DNA of 5,527 nt from Chitinophagaceae bacterium (GTDB taxonomy: Bacteria > Bacteroidota > Bacteroidia > Chitinophagales > Chitinophagaceae). Within the stretch, counting starts at the first letter, position 1, and every line of letters begins with the position of its first letter. Of the stretch, positions 4,813-5,527 are shown in pieces. The position numbers were made by a program, and so were the translations under genes. The notes below the pieces were generated by a model, which saw only the letters and a list, made by a program, of their open reading frames with translations, was not told where the DNA came from and did not search any database. The stretch spans positions 1 to 5,527 of the forward strand of contig CANHEC010000183.1 of NCBI GenBank assembly GCA_947459455.1. Direction: 5' to 3'.

Positions 4813-4871
4813 ATACCGCCGCCATAAGCTTCGGTATAATTTTCACAGTTTTCAAACAAATTGCCCCTCAT
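4785..4871 (-). CDS. 28-codon ORF overlapping the previous stop by ATGA
   Basis: An ATG at 4871-4869 overlaps the TGA (4870-4868) of the gene to its right, the classic layout for translational coupling. The frame encodes MRGNLFENCENYTEAYGGG, then IWWQMAWVG, and stops at TGA 4787-4785. It is too short to recognise. It is best read either as the 5' part of the 4534-4812 frame before a one-base frameshift, or as a very small coupled peptide. An ATGA overlap can also arise by chance. Confidence 0.35.
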   Translation of the reverse strand: MRGNLFENCENYTEAYGGGIWWQMAWVG

Positions 4872-5527
4872 CGCAACAGTTTTTGTGAAAGATCCTTTCG
4901 AATAGCGGCAGCCATCCTTTCCAGACTTTTCATTGTAAACCACTCAATACTATCTGCTCCAGGCTTATCCAACTGCTGATTGAAAAAATTATGAAACGGC
5001 TGGCATGCCCATAGCCTTGAATATAAAACCTTTCCATCTCTGACGAAATGCACATCCGCTAAGAAAATACTTATCAGGGTGGTGCCCTCTACAACATATT
5101 CCTTTTTTCCGAAACTAAAATTCAAAAGCAGAACATCACCCTTAGGGAGACTTGCCTGAAGCCATGCTGAATCTACTTTAGTAAATATTTTTCTTCCAAA
5201 CAATAATCTCGGCATCAAATGATCATTAAAGAGCATGTTTTCCCGTCCTACTCGGACAATAGCCGATTCCATGAATGAGCTAGTTGCAGGTTCGAACAAA
5301 ACCGATTGGTACCCAAAGTTGAAAAGCGAATCCCCGCCAATCGAGATTCTATTGACCATTTGTTCGAAATCCCTTCCTCTTACTAACATTCGTTCCCGAT
5401 CGAAACGCTGGGCAGTACTGTCGTACTGCACGGAGAACAAAATCCGCAAGGTATCAGCTACAACACCCAAACCTGACTTTACATAGTAACCACGCTGTGG
5501 AATAGGCTTCGAAAAATGTAGACCACA
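4868..5527 (-). CDS. Unrecognised protein, C-terminal part, possible lipoprotein (5' end outside window)
   Basis: The frame runs from the right edge without a stop to TGA at 4868-4870, giving 219 residues. A TTG at 5470 could be an internal start, but the frame continues to the edge and reads CGLHFSKPIPQRGYYVKSG, so the true start is probably outside. A Cys followed by Gly right at the edge would fit the +1 position of a lipoprotein, but the lipobox cannot be seen. The protein is soluble-looking, with alternating strands such as TLRILFSVQYDS, ESAIVRVG, DVLLLNFSFGKKEYVV and LISIFLADVHFVRDGKVLYSR, and a C-terminal charged helix (SLERMAAAIRKDLSQKLLR). No membrane helix or catalytic motif is recognised. 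The DNA is clearly more AT-rich than the ceramidase-like gene (for example about 40% GC in 5101-5160). Its stop overlaps the start of a small ORF, suggesting an operon. Function unknown. Confidence 0.75.
   Translation of the reverse strand, partial: CGLHFSKPIPQRGYYVKSGLGVVADTLRILFSVQYDSTAQRFDRERMLVRGRDFEQMVNRISIGGDSLFNFGYQSVLFEPATSSFMESAIVRVGRENMLFNDHLMPRLLFGRKIFTKVDSAWLQASLPKGDVLLLNFSFGKKEYVVEGTTLISIFLADVHFVRDGKVLYSRLWACQPFHNFFNQQLDKPGADSIEWFTMKSLERMAAAIRKDLSQKLLR

Overview
The window looks like a chromosomal segment of a Bacteroidota bacterium, most likely from the Chitinophagaceae/Sphingobacteriia side. This is inferred from a GldM-like periplasmic domain (a family tied to Bacteroidota gliding and type IX secretion), a small outer-membrane beta-barrel protein, genes without clear Shine-Dalgarno sequences, and intergenic DNA made of degenerate short-period repeats. 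I cannot assign a genus.

Layout, left to right. (1) Positions 1-659 (+) hold the C-terminal end of an Lhr-type, ligase-associated DEXH-box DNA helicase, cut by the left edge. (2) Positions 720-1337 (+) encode a secreted 205-residue protein that resembles the C-terminal periplasmic domains of GldM but lacks GldM's membrane motor part. (3) Positions 1338-1760 hold no credible gene. This gap between two convergent genes is a patchwork of short tandem arrays with periods of 7, 6, 8, 7 and 8 bp plus one REP-like inverted repeat. (4) Positions 1761-3116 (-) encode a membrane-anchored protein of the neutral/alkaline ceramidase N-terminal family, in which the usual nucleophilic serine appears to be replaced. 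(5) Positions 3117-3375 contain CAG/CTG runs and a strong intrinsic terminator for the next gene. (6) Positions 3376-4047 (-) encode an outer-membrane beta-barrel protein with its own probable promoter. (7) Positions 4090-4533 have no supportable gene, only a near-perfect palindrome and weak hairpins. (8) Positions 4534-5527 (-) are clearly more AT-rich. They hold the C-terminal 219 residues of an unrecognised protein, possibly a lipoprotein, cut by the right edge, followed by an ATGA-overlapping small ORF that appears frameshifted.

Nothing ties these genes into one pathway. The helicase is a DNA-repair gene, while the others are envelope or hypothetical proteins, each apparently its own transcription unit except for the overlapping pair at the right. 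I did not find a defence system, CRISPR array, insertion sequence, tRNA or rRNA. The most unusual DNA is the multi-period repeat patchwork at 1367-1758. The most unusual proteins are the free-standing GldM-like domain and the ceramidase relative with altered active-site residues.
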